In this document: piece by piece, positions 61,348 to 64,000 of the stretch
How positions within the stretch are numbered: position 1 is the first letter of the stretch
Layout: every line of letters starts with the position of its first letter
NCBI RefSeq assembly: GCF_003937915.1
Contig: NZ_RHUM01000004.1
Location: 99,840 to 163,839, forward strand
Length of the DNA: 64,000 nt
DNA from: Erwinia sp. 198
GTDB lineage: Bacteria; Pseudomonadota; Gammaproteobacteria; Enterobacterales; Enterobacteriaceae
Reading direction: 5' to 3'
Position numbers and translations under genes: made by a program
The notes under the pieces: generated by a model
Told to the model about the DNA's origin: nothing
The model's input: only the letters and a program-made list of their open reading frames with translations
Database searches by the model: none

Positions 61348-62001
61348 ATGTTGGATCTGCTGGATATAAAATATCGTCATCTCTCTGAAATGAAGTCAAC
61401 AGAGCTATTTAGTTTAAGAAAAAGAGTGTTTAAAGACAGACTTAACTGGATGGTCAACAGCCAGAATGAGATGGAGTTCGATGAATATGATAATGAACAA
61501 ACTACCTATGTTTTTGGCGTCCACCAGGATAACTGCGTTTGTAGCCTTCGCTTTATAGAAACCCAACACCCGAATATGATTACCGGCACGTTTCGGTCAT
61601 GGTTTAAAGATTTTACGCTTCCCGAAGGGAACTACGTAGAGGCCAGCCGTCTGTTTATCGATAAAGAACGGATGACGAAGTTAAAGCTGCGTGAGAAACC
61701 CGTCAGCGCGCTGCTGTTTTTATCGATGATCAATTATGCCCGACACTATAAATATGACGGCATATACGCCATCGTCAGCCATCCTATGTATCTCATTTTT
61801 AAGCGTTCTGGCTGGAAGGTTTCGGTAGAGGCACAAAGTCTTTCCGAGAAAAAAGAAAAAATATTTCTGATCTTTATGCCCGTAGATGATGATAACCAGC
61901 GTATATTGATCGACCTGGTAAAATCTAAGGCACCCGAGTTAACAATGGCCCTGGATGCCTGGCCGCTCTCATTCCCCGTCAGTCAGCACCGGCCTGATTA
62001 G
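61348..62001 (+). CDS. Acyl-homoserine lactone synthase (EsaI/LuxI family)
   Basis: 217 residues. Invariant residues: Arg24, Phe28, Trp34, Asp45, Asp48, Arg68, Glu98 and Arg101. Makes an AHL signal from acyl-ACP and S-adenosylmethionine. The EsaI Thr140 position, associated with 3-oxo-AHL choice, reads Ala141 (IYAIVS), so an unsubstituted AHL is a fair guess. The 3' end overlaps the convergent luxR-type gene by 33 bases, as in esaI/esaR. No clear lux box upstream. Confidence 0.93.
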   Translation: MLDLLDIKYRHLSEMKSTELFSLRKRVFKDRLNWMVNSQNEMEFDEYDNEQTTYVFGVHQDNCVCSLRFIETQHPNMITGTFRSWFKDFTLPEGNYVEASRLFIDKERMTKLKLREKPVSALLFLSMINYARHYKYDGIYAIVSHPMYLIFKRSGWKVSVEAQSLSEKKEKIFLIFMPVDDDNQRILIDLVKSKAPELTMALDAWPLSFPVSQHRPD

Positions 62002-62712
62002 CTGTAGCTCAATGCTTAATCTGATGGCGTGTTTCATATTGGTAACGCCGAGCTTTTTCACCGCGTTACCAATATGGTATTTAACCGTGGTGAGCTTGAT
62101 GCCCAGAATTAACGCGATTTCCTGGTAGGATTTGCCTACGCTGGCCCAGTAAATAATCTCATTCTCTCTCTTAGAGAATATTTCCCGCGTGTTCATTTCA
62201 TCAAAGTCAGTTTTTCTTGCCTGCTCCTGGTATAGCTCCGTCAGTTTTTCATGGGCGTTAATCAGCAGCATCTGCAATTTGCTTTTATTCGTCTGGATCA
62301 CTTCTTCAATATTATCGTCACAGTGCTCGTCCAGCATGATTGAGAGCACGACAAGATTGTTATTATGGTCGTGAAGAACAAACGTATAGCCGTTGATGAT
62401 ATTGTGGTTACGCGCCATATCAAAAAGCTTGGGAACCTTGACGCCTTTGTTCAGCATGATGTTTTCGTCCCATGAAAAGGGCGAAACGCGGTAAAGCGCC
62501 GTGATCAGAACGGGGTCGATAAACTGAAAGTTGTTTTCGACATAAACCTGAAACCATTCCGGCCTGTTAGAAATTATGGAGAAATCTGCAGGGTTGCGCT
62601 TACTCATAATCGCATAGGCATACTTAACGTTACTGAACTGAGTCAGTTTCCTCTCAAGGTAATCTTTTATTGAGGAATTAATAACCTGATTACTAAAATA
62701 TGATTTAGACAT
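61969..62712 (-). CDS. LuxR-family quorum-sensing regulator (EsaR/ExpR type)
   Basis: 247 residues. AHL-binding residues Trp53, Tyr57, Asp66 and Trp81 match TraR Trp57, Tyr61, Asp70 and Trp85. C-terminal LuxR helix-turn-helix: SKRENEIIYWASVGKSYQEI and TVKYHIGNAVKKLGV. ATG 62712 has AGGGAG. EsaR-type proteins bind DNA without AHL and are released by it; whether this one does cannot be read from sequence. Confidence 0.92.
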   Translation of the reverse strand: MSKSYFSNQVINSSIKDYLERKLTQFSNVKYAYAIMSKRNPADFSIISNRPEWFQVYVENNFQFIDPVLITALYRVSPFSWDENIMLNKGVKVPKLFDMARNHNIINGYTFVLHDHNNNLVVLSIMLDEHCDDNIEEVIQTNKSKLQMLLINAHEKLTELYQEQARKTDFDEMNTREIFSKRENEIIYWASVGKSYQEIALILGIKLTTVKYHIGNAVKKLGVTNMKHAIRLSIELQLIRPVLTDGE

Positions 62713-63147
62713 GTAATTATCTCCCTGAGAAAGTGGGGCTTCCATCGTCAATAGCCGACTTTACCATGTTTTTAAAGCCTGACCTAACGATGCACCCTGC
62801 TCAGACAGGCTGTCATAGATGAGTGGCATTAAAGTGAATGGCGGAATAATGTTCAGCACGTCCGGCGCAGCCGAAAAATCATAGTAACTTTTTATGGAAG
62901 CTGAAGAAACAGGACGTTGACGCAAGGGCACAATTTGATGAGAGAAGGGAGGGGGGAGAACCAAACCAGACCCTGACACGTCAATCATGAAGCAAAATTT
63001 ACGTGTTTATCCAGAAAATCTGAGAGTGGTTCCCTTGGTGTTGGCAAAAAAAACTTCTAATTACTTAATAGTATTATGTATTTATTGTTTTGTTCGCCAA
63101 TACAATACGACTTTCACTAACAAATTAATAGCCATACTTAAGTACAG
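62713..63147. other. Intergenic region between the luxR-type gene and purK
   Basis: 435 bases, AT-rich in the right half. A 75-codon minus-strand frame (62761-62988) has no ribosome binding site and an odd Pro/Ser composition; not called. I looked for a lux box (ACCTG-N10-CAGGT) and found none convincing. Confidence 0.5.
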
Positions 63148-64000
63148 TTAAGCACTGTCTTTTTTCAGATGGGTGTTTGCCCAGACGATGCCTTCAGCAT
63201 AATCGGCAGGTAAATCCTGAGCCAGCGCGGTCAGTGCCTGCTGAAGCGATTCATGGCTGGTATCGCACAGATTCAGATGCCCTACCTTCCGTCCCGGACG
63301 CACTTCTTTTTCATACCAGTGCAGGCGAACCAGCGGTTGCTCCAGCCACGCAAGGTTAACCGCCGTGCCGATCAGGTTAACCATGACCGAAGGTGTGCTG
63401 ACGACGGGCGCAGGCAAGGGCAGATCCAGAATGGCGCGCAGATGCAGCTCAAACTGGCTGATAGAAGCGCCGTTCTGCGTCCAGTGGCCGCTGTTGTGAA
63501 CACGAGGCGCCAGCTCGTTAATCAGCAGTCCTTCCGGCACTACAAAGCATTCCATTGCCATAACGCCCACATAGTCCAGCTCGTTCATAATAGCGGCCAG
63601 CATACTTTCAGCCTGCTGTTGACGTTCCGCATCCGGCGTCGGTAACGCGACGCTGGCGCGCAGAATACCGTCCTGATGCAGATTATGGGTCAGGGGATAG
63701 AAAACCGTGCGGCCATCATGAGCGCGAGCGCCAACCAGAGACACCTCGCCGGAAAAATTAATGCCCTGTTCCACAATACACTCGCCATAGCAATCCGCAG
63801 GCAGGGAAGCGACATCGTTCTGGCGTAAACGCCACTGGCCTCGACCATCGTAGCCGCCCGTACGGCGCTTAACGATAGCCAGCTCGCCCAGCCTGGCGAA
63901 AACATCGGGCCACTGCGCGGCATCGCTCAGCAGCTGCCAGGGCGCGGTTGCCAGGTTCAGCCGATCCAACAGCTGTTTTTGCGTCAGGCGATCGGCCAGC
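63148..64000 (-). CDS. purK: N5-carboxyaminoimidazole ribonucleotide synthase, partial
   Basis: ATP-grasp enzyme of purine synthesis. The C-terminal ~283 residues lie in the window; the frame stays open through the right edge (LADRLTQKQLLDRLN upstream of a TTG at 63969), so the 5' part is outside. GGYDGRGQWRLR, EQGINFSGEVSLVGAR and ELAPRVHNSGHWTQNG are PurK signatures. purE would be expected beyond the edge. Confidence 0.95.
   Translation of the reverse strand, partial: LADRLTQKQLLDRLNLATAPWQLLSDAAQWPDVFARLGELAIVKRRTGGYDGRGQWRLRQNDVASLPADCYGECIVEQGINFSGEVSLVGARAHDGRTVFYPLTHNLHQDGILRASVALPTPDAERQQQAESMLAAIMNELDYVGVMAMECFVVPEGLLINELAPRVHNSGHWTQNGASISQFELHLRAILDLPLPAPVVSTPSVMVNLIGTAVNLAWLEQPLVRLHWYEKEVRPGRKVGHLNLCDTSHESLQQALTALAQDLPADYAEGIVWANTHLKKDSA

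Noticed and set aside
62761..62988. Possible 75-residue gene between the luxR-type gene and purK
   Set aside because: No ribosome binding site, unusual Pro/Ser composition and no recognisable fold.
62750..63100. Possible lux box, CCTGACCTAACGATGCA
   Set aside because: Only one half resembles the consensus; the second half does not match, so it is within chance.

Overview
The window is chromosomal DNA of a GC-rich member of the Enterobacterales. The best fit is the Erwiniaceae (Pantoea, Mixta or Erwinia type). This rests on near E. coli-identical core proteins, a core gene order running from clpX to purK that matches E. coli, and a convergent, overlapping luxI/luxR pair of the EsaI/EsaR type. 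The genus is an inference. No tRNA, rRNA operon, CRISPR array, insertion sequence or prophage was seen. Layout: (1) 1-7.4 kb holds two nearly identical clpX genes. Between them lie an acyltransferase-3 gene and a divergent clpP paralogue whose catalytic Asp position reads Asn, and lon follows with a heat-shock promoter. (2) 7.5-19.6 kb is the conserved block hupB, ppiD, ybaV, fadM, queC, mdlAB, glnK-amtB, tesB, ybaY and the alkyltransferase-like gene. A decayed decR appears to remain in front of mdlA, and glnK has a sigma-54 promoter with an NtrC-like palindrome. (3) 19.8-24.5 kb carries 4.5S RNA, hha-tomB, an AT-rich orphan gene and a zinc-starvation island. The island has a small membrane ORF and a three-gene metal ABC transporter on one strand, and the alternative zinc-free ribosomal proteins L31B and L36B on the other. 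Each arm has a Zur-type palindrome. (4) 24.6-31.8 kb holds a ~16 bp degenerate CAGG-phased repeat, acrB-acrA/acrR with its operator, rsmS, a GlsB-type protein, priC and apt. (5) 31.8-35.4 kb is a 1188-residue autotransporter with a glycine-rich GGNGG passenger. (6) 35.8-46 kb is core: dnaX with its frameshift site, ybaB, recR, htpG, adk, hemH, gsk and ybaL. (7) 46-54 kb has ushA with an unusual C-terminal tail, a PACE efflux gene divergent from a LysR regulator, ybaK, a ChiX-like small RNA locus, ybaP, and copA/cueR with a MerR-type promoter. (8) 54-61 kb is ybbJ-qmcA, cnoX, ybbO, and tesA divergent from the ybbAP ABC pair. (9) 61-64 kb is the quorum-sensing pair and the 3' part of purK. Functional themes are protein quality control (ClpXP, Lon, PpiD, HtpG, CnoX), nucleotide salvage (apt, adk, gsk, ushA), metal homeostasis (zinc ABC, CopA/CueR), and envelope or efflux systems (AcrAB, MdlAB, PACE, autotransporter). 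The most unusual parts are the clpX-acyltransferase-clpP2-clpX cassette, the GGNGG autotransporter, the zinc island's small ORF, and the ChiX-like RNA with a conserved terminator but altered body.
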